Shown here piece by piece: positions 1 to 7,834 of a stretch of DNA of 26,602 bases. Origin of the DNA: JAFGJQ01 sp964586145 (GTDB lineage Bacteria > Planctomycetota > Phycisphaerae > UBA1845). The notes under the pieces were generated by a model. That model searched no databases. It was not told where the DNA came from and saw only the letters and a list, made by a program, of their open reading frames with translations. Both the position numbers and the translations under genes were made by a program. The stretch is taken from NCBI GenBank assembly GCA_964586145.1, contig CAZPHH010000070.1, positions 1 through 26,602 of the forward strand, written 5' to 3'. How positions within the stretch are numbered: position 1 is the stretch's first letter; each line of letters starts with the position of its first letter.

Positions 1-2340
1 AACTTCCCGTACGCCCAATTCCACGATACCACCGCCCAGGCGTCACGGATTCAGGAGATGGTCAATGATTTCTACGCAGCATACGTTCGCTTTTATATTA
101 CTGCGGATCCAAGCCTCGCGACTCTGCAACTTCTCGGGATGTCAACTGAGATCGCTCAAACTGTAGAGGCCGTAAGGCTCTCACTTGAAGAGCTAAGGGG
201 TCCAATCGCCTCGGAACGGCCACTTCGCGATGATCCAACTGATGATGTTATTACTTTCCTTTCGATTGCAGAACTTACGTACATTATATTGGACCGCAAC
301 ACAGATTGCGTTGACATCCAACTGTTCGATCCCGGCAGCGTATTCGCGACCACCGTGTTTCTCTGCGCAGTATGTTATCCACCTACAGCTAATGACATCG
401 ACACGATTGTCGCGAGATCACATCGCTACGGGAGTTTTTCTGAGCAGATCATTGTGGTTCCTCAAGACGTGTCCCCAACGGAGGTGGAACATGGACTTAA
501 AGCGGGCGTGACCCTTCTAACATCACGCGACCTGCGTAGAAGGTTGATCGCTTTGACAACCAAAGAGATTTACCGATGCGGCATGATTGCAGCCACGGAA
601 TTGAAGCGACAAATCGGCATCGCCGATGTGTTCGTTGAACCCGATTGCGTCGTCGTCTTACCAGGACCCGACATGGAATACACGTGGCTCAGTTCGCGCG
701 TGCCGGCGTTGACTGAATGCGAGTCATTTGTCGACGATCCTGAGCGAGGTGTTTTCATCGTGCTAGGCGGCTACGGGGCGGGCAAGACGTCGCTCTGTGC
801 CGAACTTCTTCATCGATATTCACGCATGGATGGAAGCAGTATTGCCATTTACATTGCGCTAAGCGAGCTTGCAGAACCACTCGACATGGCATCAGTTGTC
901 AAGAAAGCGAACAGGCTCGCGAAGGCAACGTATGGAGAAGAGAAGCGGGTGGTTGCTATTCTTGACGGGATCGATGAGTTGCCGCAGGCAATGCAGCCGG
1001 TCCAGAAGAAAGGCAATATCTTAGCGATTCTGCAGGCTTCTCACTTTACTGACAAGTTGATAATCACAGCGCGATCCTCGTACTTCCGAGGCGTAGCAGA
1101 TCTATGGAGTCTATTCCCGCGGGAAGGCGACTCTCCCTTGTGGGACGCGCTGGCCAGGAGCTCTCCACAATTAAGTAGCAGACCGTTGACTCAGGCCATC
1201 ATGCTCCAGGCATTTAACAATGACCAAATCGACGCTTATGTGGGGCGGGGAACGCGGCAAAATACCGAACAAGAGGCCATATTTCTAGAGGACTTGGAGG
1301 CGAACGACCCGTACAACGTGTTGCGGCGCATCGCCCGATGCCCGCTCTTCTTGTCCTTGTTGGTCTCAACACGCCCCTGGTCTCAGCCGGCCGTTGCGTC
1401 CTGTGCAGACATTCTTCGTGAGCTCATCAAGTACTGGCTGGAAAGGGATGTTACGAAAGGTCGTTCCCGATGGCTGCTTACGACTAACGACCGGTATAGT
1501 TTTCTTTACGAATTGGCGTGGTGGATGTATGAAAATTCCTATAATGTCATTCCTTTCGACTACTTCGACACCTTTTGCCGACGGTTTCAGAACAAGGCAG
1601 ACCTTCATCTAGAAACCATTTGGCTTGATCTGCAGACAACGGGCTTTCTCTCATCATACGGGAGCTTCCTATTCTTCATGATTCCAGAGTTCATGGACTT
1701 TCTCGTAGCGAGACGGTTTGCAAAGGGTGATTTTGCTGAGCCTCCGGGTAGGCCTCCGACAGCGCCACAGGCACGCATAATGTTAGGCCTATTTGAGCCA
1801 CGGTCGCTTGGTGTTGCTTGGAAGACATCGGCTGCAGACAAGTGGCTGCAGAGCATCGGAGTTAAGTATGGTGAATGTGCAGAGCCCATCTCGCTTTCAC
1901 CTCGCGGTATTCTGTTTCAGTACAATGAAAAGGATCCTTGGCGATTCGCTAACTCAGAGGAGTATATCCGCTATCGCGTAGCGATTAATTATGGCCTGCG
2001 GAACACTGTCGAGGCGAAAGGAGACTGTGTAAAAGTGCTCGTCGGGAGTCGATTCGGGCTTCACCTGAGGCCTGTCATGATGTTGTGCGATCGGTACTCT
2101 GACTGGACAACTCAGTTCGGGGGGGACCGGCGACTGCAAGTCAGGGCAGGGGGTTCGATAGCGGATGCTGACGACCCAATGGGACTTTTTGTTCTAAACG
2201 CTCCCCGTGGTTCGATTATAGATTTCGTGTTTGACGGATCTGCACGCGATGAAATGGCAGCATTGCTGATCAGCCTCAATGGTTCGAGGGCTCCGGTGGG
2301 GGCACCATTTGACTGGGTTGTGACTTTCCATGAATCGTGA
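1..2340 (+). CDS. NACHT-domain STAND NTPase, 5' end outside window (putative antiphage sensor)
   Basis: The frame is open from base 1, so this gene is partial at its 5' end. The ATG at 58 has AGGAG directly against it with no spacer, so it is unlikely to be the true start. Numbering from that Met, a Walker A motif (GGYGAGKTS) lies at 237-245 and a NACHT-style Walker B (VVAILDGIDEL) at 298-308, followed by a sensor-like TARSSYF. About 240 residues precede the ATPase. Their end (IIVVP...GVTLL...LRRRLIAL, about 131-165) has the strand-helix pattern of the second half of a restriction-endonuclease-like fold, but I see no clear catalytic set. The C-terminal 400 residues have no recognised repeats. 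Family knowledge: bacterial NACHT proteins oligomerise on sensing phage components. Codon use is much more A+T-rich than neighbours, which suggests separate acquisition. Confidence 0.85.
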   Translation, partial: NFPYAQFHDTTAQASRIQEMVNDFYAAYVRFYITADPSLATLQLLGMSTEIAQTVEAVRLSLEELRGPIASERPLRDDPTDDVITFLSIAELTYIILDRNTDCVDIQLFDPGSVFATTVFLCAVCYPPTANDIDTIVARSHRYGSFSEQIIVVPQDVSPTEVEHGLKAGVTLLTSRDLRRRLIALTTKEIYRCGMIAATELKRQIGIADVFVEPDCVVVLPGPDMEYTWLSSRVPALTECESFVDDPERGVFIVLGGYGAGKTSLCAELLHRYSRMDGSSIAIYIALSELAEPLDMASVVKKANRLAKATYGEEKRVVAILDGIDELPQAMQPVQKKGNILAILQASHFTDKLIITARSSYFRGVADLWSLFPREGDSPLWDALARSSPQLSSRPLTQAIMLQAFNNDQIDAYVGRGTRQNTEQEAIFLEDLEANDPYNVLRRIARCPLFLSLLVSTRPWSQPAVASCADILRELIKYWLERDVTKGRSRWLLTTNDRYSFLYELAWWMYENSYNVIPFDYFDTFCRRFQNKADLHLETIWLDLQTTGFLSSYGSFLFFMIPEFMDFLVARRFAKGDFAEPPGRPPTAPQARIMLGLFEPRSLGVAWKTSAADKWLQSIGVKYGECAEPISLSPRGILFQYNEKDPWRFANSEEYIRYRVAINYGLRNTVEAKGDCVKVLVGSRFGLHLRPVMMLCDRYSDWTTQFGGDRRLQVRAGGSIADADDPMGLFVLNAPRGSIIDFVFDGSARDEMAALLISLNGSRAPVGAPFDWVVTFHES

Positions 2341-2494
2341 ATCATGGCACCTTTGGCTGGTCCGGGCTGAGAGCCTGGTCTTGGATTCCTAACGCCCGCT
2401 CGTGCATGAATTGGGCCTGATCGAATGTAGGCGCTCGGTCGTCTACACCGGGGCAATCTGGCCAGTGTGAGTGACAGGCTGCGGTTGGGCGGGG

Positions 2495-2671
2495 TCAGGA
2501 GGCGGGGGCGGAACGGGCGAGTTGCTCGGCCTTCCAGACCGCGGGCAGGAGCGAGGCGGGACCCTCGCCGCGGGCCACCGGGCTGTAGCGGTAGAGCCAT
2601 GAGAAGAGTTGAGGCCGATCGCATCCGTGCGGGACCTGAATCCGGAGAACGGCCGGGCGGATTGGGCTGCG
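2495..2671 (-). pseudogene. Possible decayed reading frame on the reverse strand
   Basis: The reverse strand is open for 58 codons between two stops and has no ATG or GTG start. The translation ends protein-like, with an aromatic WLYRYSPVARGEG and a helical LPAVWKAEQLARSAPAS before the stop. It overlaps the poorly coding beginning of the forward gene that follows. It could be the 3' remnant of a gene lost during island rearrangement, or chance in G+C-rich DNA. No family recognised. Confidence 0.2.
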
Positions 2672-3093
2672 TCAGCATCATCGCAGAGTGTTCCAGCAAT
2701 GCCACCGAGGTCCTGGAACGCGTTCGGCGCGCTATGGAGAACATCAGCACCGCCGATCCCGAGCGCTGGCCGTCAGTCGAAGACTGGTGTCGGCGCTTGC
2801 CTGAATGGCTCATTGAGTCCTTTCGTCCTGAACCGTCACGCCAGGAACTCGATGCAATGCTCAGACTGCCGTACGAGCAGCGGATGCAGTGGGGAGAGTC
2901 AAACTGGGACTTGGCAGGCTGGTTGCACTGGTTCCAGCCGGAAAACCGATTCTGGTATTGGTGGGACGCGCAAGCGGTTACGCCCGATAAGATCGTCCTA
3001 GCGATTGAGGTATCAGAGTGGCCGTTTCCCTGGGGAGCGCTCAAGTGGCTATTGAAGGCTGCCGGTGCAACGAGCGTCGAAGCGGAGTCCTGA
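2599..3093 (+). CDS. Small Trp-rich hypothetical protein
   Basis: No family recognised. The last 120 to 145 residues look genuinely coding: high G+C at third positions and a soluble sequence rich in Trp (WCRRLPEWL, GWLHWFQPENRFWYWWD, WPFPWGALKWLL). The C-terminus ends in a probable amphipathic helix (ALKWLLKAAGA). The size and aromatic content would fit a small immunity-type or effector-partner protein, but nothing in the sequence proves this. The start is uncertain. ATG 2599 is given here; TTG 2662, preceded by GGCGGA, and ATG 2734 are alternatives, and codon use becomes convincing only after about 2670. The gene stands alone between the NACHT gene and the three-gene SMC/kinase/regulator unit. 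Confidence 0.5.
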   Translation: MRRVEADRIRAGPESGERPGGLGCVSIIAECSSNATEVLERVRRAMENISTADPERWPSVEDWCRRLPEWLIESFRPEPSRQELDAMLRLPYEQRMQWGESNWDLAGWLHWFQPENRFWYWWDAQAVTPDKIVLAIEVSEWPFPWGALKWLLKAAGATSVEAES

Positions 3094-3545
3094 GTCGACC
3101 GGGCAGCTCAGCCAGAGGGCCGCTGGGGGCAGAGGACGTGCTGAATCGCCGCGCAGGTCCGCGAGCAAGGGTCCGGAATGTTGCTGGGTCTCGGCTTGCG
3201 TCGCGGTAGAACAGGGTTGACGGGCTCTCGCTGGTGGCCTTCTGCCAAGGGGCCCGGCTGTCGGAACGAAGGTTCCCAGCTGGGCGGCAGGGATCGCAGG
3301 GCGTGGGGAATAGAATTCTTCCGCTGGGCGCTTGACACGGCAGTACCCGAACATTATTCTAACCTGTGATCGGCCGCGGTCGTCGGTCGATGCCAGCCAA
3401 TAGGCTGCCCGGCGCGGCCATGGAATTGCTCCCCAGGGACGGGGACGTCGGGCGCTTTTCGGCAAGTACGTAGGCGAATCTGGGCAAACGCAACACGGGC
3501 ATCCGTGGCGGAGATTCCCTGCGCACATCTCCAGGAGGTTGGAAA
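3094..3545. other. 452-bp spacer with promoter and leader of the three-gene unit
   Basis: No convincing gene is seen. A reverse-strand frame at 3108-3338 is open for 76 codons but is Pro/Arg-rich and without a good ribosome site, so it is probably spurious or a remnant. The right part carries a near-consensus promoter and then a leader of roughly 180 nt running to the AGGAGG ribosome site of the ATPase gene. Confidence 0.5.
3332..3360 (+). promoter_or_regulatory. Sigma70-type promoter for the SMC-like ATPase/kinase/regulator operon
   Basis: A perfect -35 TTGACA (3332-3337) is followed after exactly 17 nt by TATTCT (3355-3360, four of six to TATAAT). Transcription would start near 3367, giving a leader of about 180 nt before the ATG at 3546. 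A leader that long leaves room for post-transcriptional control or a binding site for the operon's own response regulator. No obvious inverted repeat was seen there. Confidence 0.5.
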
Positions 3546-5501
3546 ATGACACAAAGCACTGCTGTAACGGATGGCTGGCAAGTCCCAGCGAAGGCCCTTG
3601 GCGGACACCGGCTCAGGAACCTGCGGGTCGTGGGCGGGTTCCTGGATGGGGCGAGTCTCGACTTCGCGGACAGCCTCAATTGCCTCATCGGGGCCCGCGG
3701 GTCGGGCAAGACGACCGTACTTGAGCTGGTCCGCTTTGCGCTGGACGCCCTCCCTGCGGGCGATACTGACCCAACGGGCCGGCGTCGCGTGGATGCGCTC
3801 ATCACTGAGAATCTCCGGGGCGGGCGGGTCGAGCTGACCATCGAGACGAAGGACGGGCTCACGTTCGTCGTAACGCGGACGGCGGGTGAGGAGCCGATCG
3901 TGCTGGATGCCGACCGGCAGCCCACAGCGATAACGTTGCGGGCCGGAAGTCTGTTCGCCGCCGACATCTACAGTCAGAACGAGATCGAACGCATCGCCGA
4001 TCATGGCCCGGCGCAGCTCGCCCTGATCGACCGGTTCGAAGCGGAGGCACTGGCGGCCGTGGCGGGAGAGATCCGGTCCGTTCAGCACGGCTTGAACGCG
4101 AATGCCGGTCAGCTTGCCCCCCTGGAGGCCCAGATCGGTACGCTGACGGATGAGCTGGCGGGCCTTCCGGCGCTGGAGGAGCAGTTGCGGGGCTTCGCGA
4201 GCGCGGTGGCCGACATGGACACCGGCCATGGCGAGGCGGTCAATCGTGCCCATGCGGAGAAGGCCCTCCGCGATCGCGAACGGCGGGCGCTTGATGGGCT
4301 CGCACACTACCTGACCGACTTCGATGGGCAGGTCGCCGGCCTCAAGGGCCAGATCGGCGAGCGGACGGGCCTGCTGTTCGGCGGTGACCTCGGTGGCGGG
4401 CCGAACGCGGAGGCCGTCGCGGCGATCAAGCGGATCACGCTCGAGTGTGGCGCCCAGGTGGATGCGGCACTGGCCACGGCCCACAAGGCGATCGCGGCCA
4501 CCCTGGCCGAACTGTCCCGGGCGGCGCAGCACTTCCGCCTGAAGCACAATGAACAGGAGCTCGCGTTCCGGTCCTTGATCGAGCAGCACAAGGCGGCCCA
4601 GAGCCAGGCGACCGAACGCAGCCGCCTCGAACGGCAGCGCAATCAGCTACTCGCACAGCAGACCACGCGGACCGATCTGCAGTCCAGATTGAGTGCTTTG
4701 CGCAAGCAGCGCCAGGACCTGCTGCGCCAGCTTACGGCGTTGCGGGACCAGCGCTTCGCGGTACGGCGAGGCGTGGCCGAGGCGATCACCACCCAGTTGG
4801 CCGGGCGCATCCGCGTGAGTGTCCGCCAGGCGGGTGACTCCCAGCAGTACTCCGACCTGCTGGCCACATCGCTGCGAAACGCCCGCCTCAGAACCAGCAA
4901 CGTGGTTCCGAAGCTCGTCCAGGCCTTCTGGCCGGACCGCCTGGCGACGATCGTACGGGCCGGCGACCCGCGGCCACTCGTCGACGAGGCGGACCTGAGC
5001 CTCGACCAAGCCCGCAAGGTCCTCGACGCCCTGGCCGGCGGGGACACGCTCTATCGCCTGGAGAGCGTCGATCTCGGCGATACGCCCACGATCGAGCTCA
5101 ACGACAACGGCGAGTACAAGCCATCCCCGGCGCTGTCCACCGGGCAGAAGTGCACCGCCGTGCTGCCGATCCTGCTGCTCGACAGCGCCAACCCGCTGCT
5201 GATCGACCAACCCGAGGACAACCTCGACAACCGGTTCATCTTCGAGCACGTGGTCGGCAGCCTGTGCGAGGTGAAGCACCGGCGGCAGCTCGTGTTCGTC
5301 ACGCATAATCCCAACATCCCGGTGCTGGGCGACGCGGAGCGGGTCTTCGTGCTCGACTCGGACGGGACGCGTGCGTTCGTGACCCGCACCGGCGGCGTGG
5401 ACGATTGCCGCCACGAAATCCTGACACTGCTGGAGGGCGGCGCCGAGGCATTTGCCCAGCGTCAGCTCCGCTACGGGTGCACCCATGGAAACGCAGCCTG
5501 A
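3546..5501 (+). CDS. SMC/RecF-like AAA ATPase, first gene of a kinase/regulator-linked cassette
   Basis: The 651-residue protein has ABC/SMC-type ATPase architecture with a split head. Walker A (GARGSGKTT) is at 49-57. The middle, about 170-430, is helical, Arg/Gln/Leu-rich and likely coiled coil (for example RSRLERQRNQLLAQQ, SALRKQRQDLLRQL). The distal head carries a signature-like LSTGQKC (530-536), Walker B PLLIDQPEDNLDN (550-562) and an H-loop His at 587 (VFVTHNPNIPVLGD). The IDQPEDNLDN form is typical of SMC-like ATPases of defence and repair systems such as TrlF or RecF/RecN relatives, but there is no PHP or nuclease domain. An AGGAGG seven to eight bases upstream supports the ATG. The kinase gene starts inside its 3' end, so the two are translationally coupled. 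It probably works on DNA or as a sensor ATPase feeding the kinase; that role is inference. Confidence 0.88.
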   Translation: MTQSTAVTDGWQVPAKALGGHRLRNLRVVGGFLDGASLDFADSLNCLIGARGSGKTTVLELVRFALDALPAGDTDPTGRRRVDALITENLRGGRVELTIETKDGLTFVVTRTAGEEPIVLDADRQPTAITLRAGSLFAADIYSQNEIERIADHGPAQLALIDRFEAEALAAVAGEIRSVQHGLNANAGQLAPLEAQIGTLTDELAGLPALEEQLRGFASAVADMDTGHGEAVNRAHAEKALRDRERRALDGLAHYLTDFDGQVAGLKGQIGERTGLLFGGDLGGGPNAEAVAAIKRITLECGAQVDAALATAHKAIAATLAELSRAAQHFRLKHNEQELAFRSLIEQHKAAQSQATERSRLERQRNQLLAQQTTRTDLQSRLSALRKQRQDLLRQLTALRDQRFAVRRGVAEAITTQLAGRIRVSVRQAGDSQQYSDLLATSLRNARLRTSNVVPKLVQAFWPDRLATIVRAGDPRPLVDEADLSLDQARKVLDALAGGDTLYRLESVDLGDTPTIELNDNGEYKPSPALSTGQKCTAVLPILLLDSANPLLIDQPEDNLDNRFIFEHVVGSLCEVKHRRQLVFVTHNPNIPVLGDAERVFVLDSDGTRAFVTRTGGVDDCRHEILTLLEGGAEAFAQRQLRYGCTHGNAA

Positions 5502-6687
5502 TCAGAACGGGGTCGCCGACGTGCTCGATCGCCTGCAGGGCGACCCGCAGGGCGTGAGCCGCGACGAGCGGCTGACGGTGATCCGGGAGCTCGCAGAACG
5601 GCCGGCGGCGTTCTTCCAGACCGCGGAGGCGGCTGCCGTGCTGGAGCTGCTGGCGGATGACCCGCTGCCGCAGGTGCGCCAGGCGGTCGCGATCGTGCTC
5701 GAGCATTTGCCCGAGCCCGTCTTTGCACCGCTCTGCATGAAGCTCAAGCGCGATGACAACGCGTACGTGCTGAACGCGGCACGCCGTGCCGTCACGCGAC
5801 GTGAGCGAGCGGCACGTGCGGCTCAGCGCACGCGCTTCGGTGTGGACCAGGTCGCCTCCCACCTCCAGCGGATCGAGAGGCAGCACGGGACGATCGCGGC
5901 GCGAGAGGCGTCCAGGCTGTGCGAGCGTTACACTCAGCTGCTCGTGGCATCGATGGTGCATGATCTGCGGAGTATCCTCACGCACCTGAAGGCCAACACA
6001 CTTGCCCTGCTGGCTGAGACGTCGCCGGCGGCGGGCACCCGGCCTGCCCGGCTGCCGGCCCGGGTCCGCGACGACCTGGAGTTCCTGGAACGGACGGTGA
6101 TGGATATGGAGCAGTTCACCGAGCCGCTCGACACTGGCCGCCGGCCCGAGCGGCTCGTGGACATGGTGCGTGCTGCCCTGGAGATCGCGGTCGCAAGCGT
6201 TCGCGCCAACGGCGAGGTCGATCCCGATGCGATCGAGGTCCGTGTCGACGTGGCTGACCACATCATGGTCGTGGCAGCACGCCATCACGTCGTCGCGGCA
6301 CTGGCCAATGTTTTGAAGAATGCCTTCGAGGCGTTCGTCGGCGGCTGGCCGCGTCGCACTCTCGCGTCTGCCGGGACGACGGCGACCGAGCCGCCGGCCA
6401 TCGATGCCAGCCGGATCGAGATCACGGCACACTCTGACGACGATGCTGTGGAACTGGTTGTCCGTGACAACGGCATGGGCTTCGCGCAAGAGGAGGCCGA
6501 TACGCTGCACCTCTTCACGCCTGGCCGGCGGAACAAGACCAAGCGGAACAGCACCGGCTACGGCCTGCCGAACGCCGCCCGAAAGATCGTCTCGCAGGGC
6601 GGAAGCATTCACTTTGACAGTCAGGAGGGGCGAGGCACCGCCGTGACCGTGCGGCTGCCAAGCCCATCAAGGGGAGGCACGACATGA
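5485..6687 (+). CDS. Histidine kinase with N-terminal HEAT-like repeats, no membrane segment
   Basis: The 400-residue protein is soluble, with no signal peptide or transmembrane segment. Residues 10-110 form helical pairs resembling HEAT repeats (ELLADDPLPQVRQAVAIVLE). The H-box SMVHDLRSILTHL places the phospho-acceptor at His159. The catalytic domain has an N-box (NVLKNAFEAF, Asn279), G1 DNGMG (328-332), an F-box Phe344 and G2 GYGLPNAARKIV (358-369), so all kinase motifs are present. The ATG at 5485 was chosen over the in-frame TTG at 5452; it overlaps the ATPase gene by 17 nt. Its 3' end overlaps the regulator gene as ATGA. The HEAT region probably receives the signal by protein contact, perhaps with the SMC-like ATPase, because no ligand-sensing or membrane domain is present. 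Confidence 0.88.
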   Translation: METQPDQNGVADVLDRLQGDPQGVSRDERLTVIRELAERPAAFFQTAEAAAVLELLADDPLPQVRQAVAIVLEHLPEPVFAPLCMKLKRDDNAYVLNAARRAVTRRERAARAAQRTRFGVDQVASHLQRIERQHGTIAAREASRLCERYTQLLVASMVHDLRSILTHLKANTLALLAETSPAAGTRPARLPARVRDDLEFLERTVMDMEQFTEPLDTGRRPERLVDMVRAALEIAVASVRANGEVDPDAIEVRVDVADHIMVVAARHHVVAALANVLKNAFEAFVGGWPRRTLASAGTTATEPPAIDASRIEITAHSDDDAVELVVRDNGMGFAQEEADTLHLFTPGRRNKTKRNSTGYGLPNAARKIVSQGGSIHFDSQEGRGTAVTVRLPSPSRGGTT

Positions 6688-7334
6688 AATCTTATCGCGC
6701 GCTGGTGGTGGAAGACGACGAACGGGTCATGCCGTCGGTCGAGGACGCTTTATTCTCACTCGGCCATGAGCACGACTGGGTTACGAACCAGGCTGACGCC
6801 CAGGAACGCCTTGCCGCGACGGCATTCGATTATGTTCTGTTGGACCTACAGATCCCGGCCCGTCCCGGCCGTGGCGGCGCCAGCATCGATTGCGGCCTGA
6901 ACCTGCTGCGCTGGATGCGCAAGCGCAAGAACGGCCAGTGCCCGCCCGTCATCATCATGACGGGCCAGACCGGCGCTTGCGTGGACCTCACGCGTGAGCT
7001 GACCGAGAACGGCGCCCGCGAGTTCATCGCCAAGCCGTTCCCGGATCGCGGGCGGACGCTGGCCAACGTGGTGCGGAGTGTGTTGGAAACACCCAGCAGT
7101 GGCGACGACGGATCGGAATGGCTGACGGTCAAGCAATGCGCCCTGATGTTGCTCGATGACGTGTCGGGCCTGGACCTGCAGAAAGCGAAGGCCCGGGTCT
7201 CCTGGGCCGCGGGCGCCGGCAAACTGAAGACGAACGGGAAGAAGGGCCCGGGTCGCCGCATCGAGCGGCACAGCTTCAGCACGTGGCGTCTGGAGCAGCG
7301 AGAACGCGACCTGGCCGACGCGGATTGGCAATGA
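6684..7334 (+). CDS. Response regulator with unusual REC loop and C-terminal putative DNA-binding domain
   Basis: The REC domain covers residues 1-130: acidic EDD at 10-12, phospho-acceptor Asp54 (YVLLDLQIP), Thr93 (IIMTGQTG) and Lys117 (FIAKPF). The loop after Asp54 is lengthened by about a dozen residues (PARPGRGGASIDCG) compared with ordinary REC domains. The C-terminal region, about 145-205, is basic (LTVKQCALMLLDD, KLKTNGKKGPGRRIER, TWRLEQRERDL). It resembles a small helix-turn-helix or winged DNA-binding module but matches none of the common OmpR, NarL or NtrC outputs. The ATG overlaps the kinase stop as ATGA and is preceded by AAGGGGAGG, so the pair is translationally coupled and almost certainly cognate. 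The regulator may control its own operon or an island gene. Confidence 0.87.
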   Translation: MKSYRALVVEDDERVMPSVEDALFSLGHEHDWVTNQADAQERLAATAFDYVLLDLQIPARPGRGGASIDCGLNLLRWMRKRKNGQCPPVIIMTGQTGACVDLTRELTENGAREFIAKPFPDRGRTLANVVRSVLETPSSGDDGSEWLTVKQCALMLLDDVSGLDLQKAKARVSWAAGAGKLKTNGKKGPGRRIERHSFSTWRLEQRERDLADADWQ

Positions 7335-7451
7335 CTTGGTGCCTGCCCCTTGCCTTGCCCGCCGATCGGCACGACAGTCTCGGCCATTCCACGGCTCTTG
7401 TTTGATGGGCCCGTTTACACCAACCGCTCATGGAGCAGCTTTTCTGGAATT

Positions 7452-7571
7452 TCAACTGAGATCAGCATTCACACGCATTCTCACGATGTTTGTGGTCCCG
7501 CCGCGCGTAAGCTGCTCGGTCTTAACCCGGATTTCCCGGATGGCATCTTCGCGACGGCATGTTTCGTGCAT
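7452..7571 (-). CDS. Possible 39-residue small protein or gene remnant
   Basis: The reverse strand encodes 39 residues from an ATG. The translation is charged and hydrophilic (CRREDAIREIRVKTEQL, then TNIVRMRVNADLS). It reads more like a helix-plus-strand protein end than like random G+C-rich translation. There is no Shine-Dalgarno sequence before the ATG, and the frame also extends upstream in a less convincing form. It could be the 3' remnant of a longer lost gene. No family recognised. Confidence 0.2.
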   Translation of the reverse strand: MHETCRREDAIREIRVKTEQLTRGGTTNIVRMRVNADLS

Positions 7572-7733
7572 CTTTTGTCTGTATTTTGGGGAGTCCGGCC
7601 GTTTTGACAGGTGCACCCCATGAGTGACAGGCGAAAACCATTGGTGCGAAGCCGGGAGCCGCCGACCGGGCATCTCGGCGTTCCGGAAGGCGGCTTGGTG
7701 GGCAGGAGCAACGGCAAGATGGGCGGTTTTCGC

Positions 7734-7762
7734 TTGGATCAGGCACATCATCTGGGTACACT
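7734..7762 (+). promoter_or_regulatory. Weak sigma70-like promoter upstream of AAA-TIR gene
   Basis: TTGGAT (7734-7739) and TACACT (7757-7762) are separated by 17 nt and lie about 70 nt before the ATG at 7835. The match is three of six plus four of six bases, so it is only suggestive. Confidence 0.25.
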
Positions 7763-7834
7763 GGCGGCCTCAGGTCTGAAAAATGGGAAATGTCAGCTAA
7801 GTGAACCGCCGGGGCCGGAATGGAAGGTCGCGCG

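Larger units (their letters stand above)
7335..7834. other. 500-bp spacer between the regulator gene and the AAA-TIR gene
   Basis: No confident gene. A short reverse-strand frame at 7452-7571 reads in a protein-like way and is listed separately. A weak promoter candidate for the AAA-TIR gene (TTGGAT, 17 nt, TACACT) lies at 7734-7762. No clear hairpin terminator was seen after the response regulator. Confidence 0.45.

Noticed and set aside
3108..3338. 76-residue reverse-strand frame before the SMC-like ATPase gene
   Set aside because: Pro/Arg-rich, no ribosome site, and it starts inside the -35 box of a convincing forward promoter.
2468..7630. 12-nt word TGAGTGACAGGC near 2468 and again near 7620
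   Set aside because: A 12-base match is expected by chance in a window of this size, and the flanks do not match, so it is not evidence for element ends.
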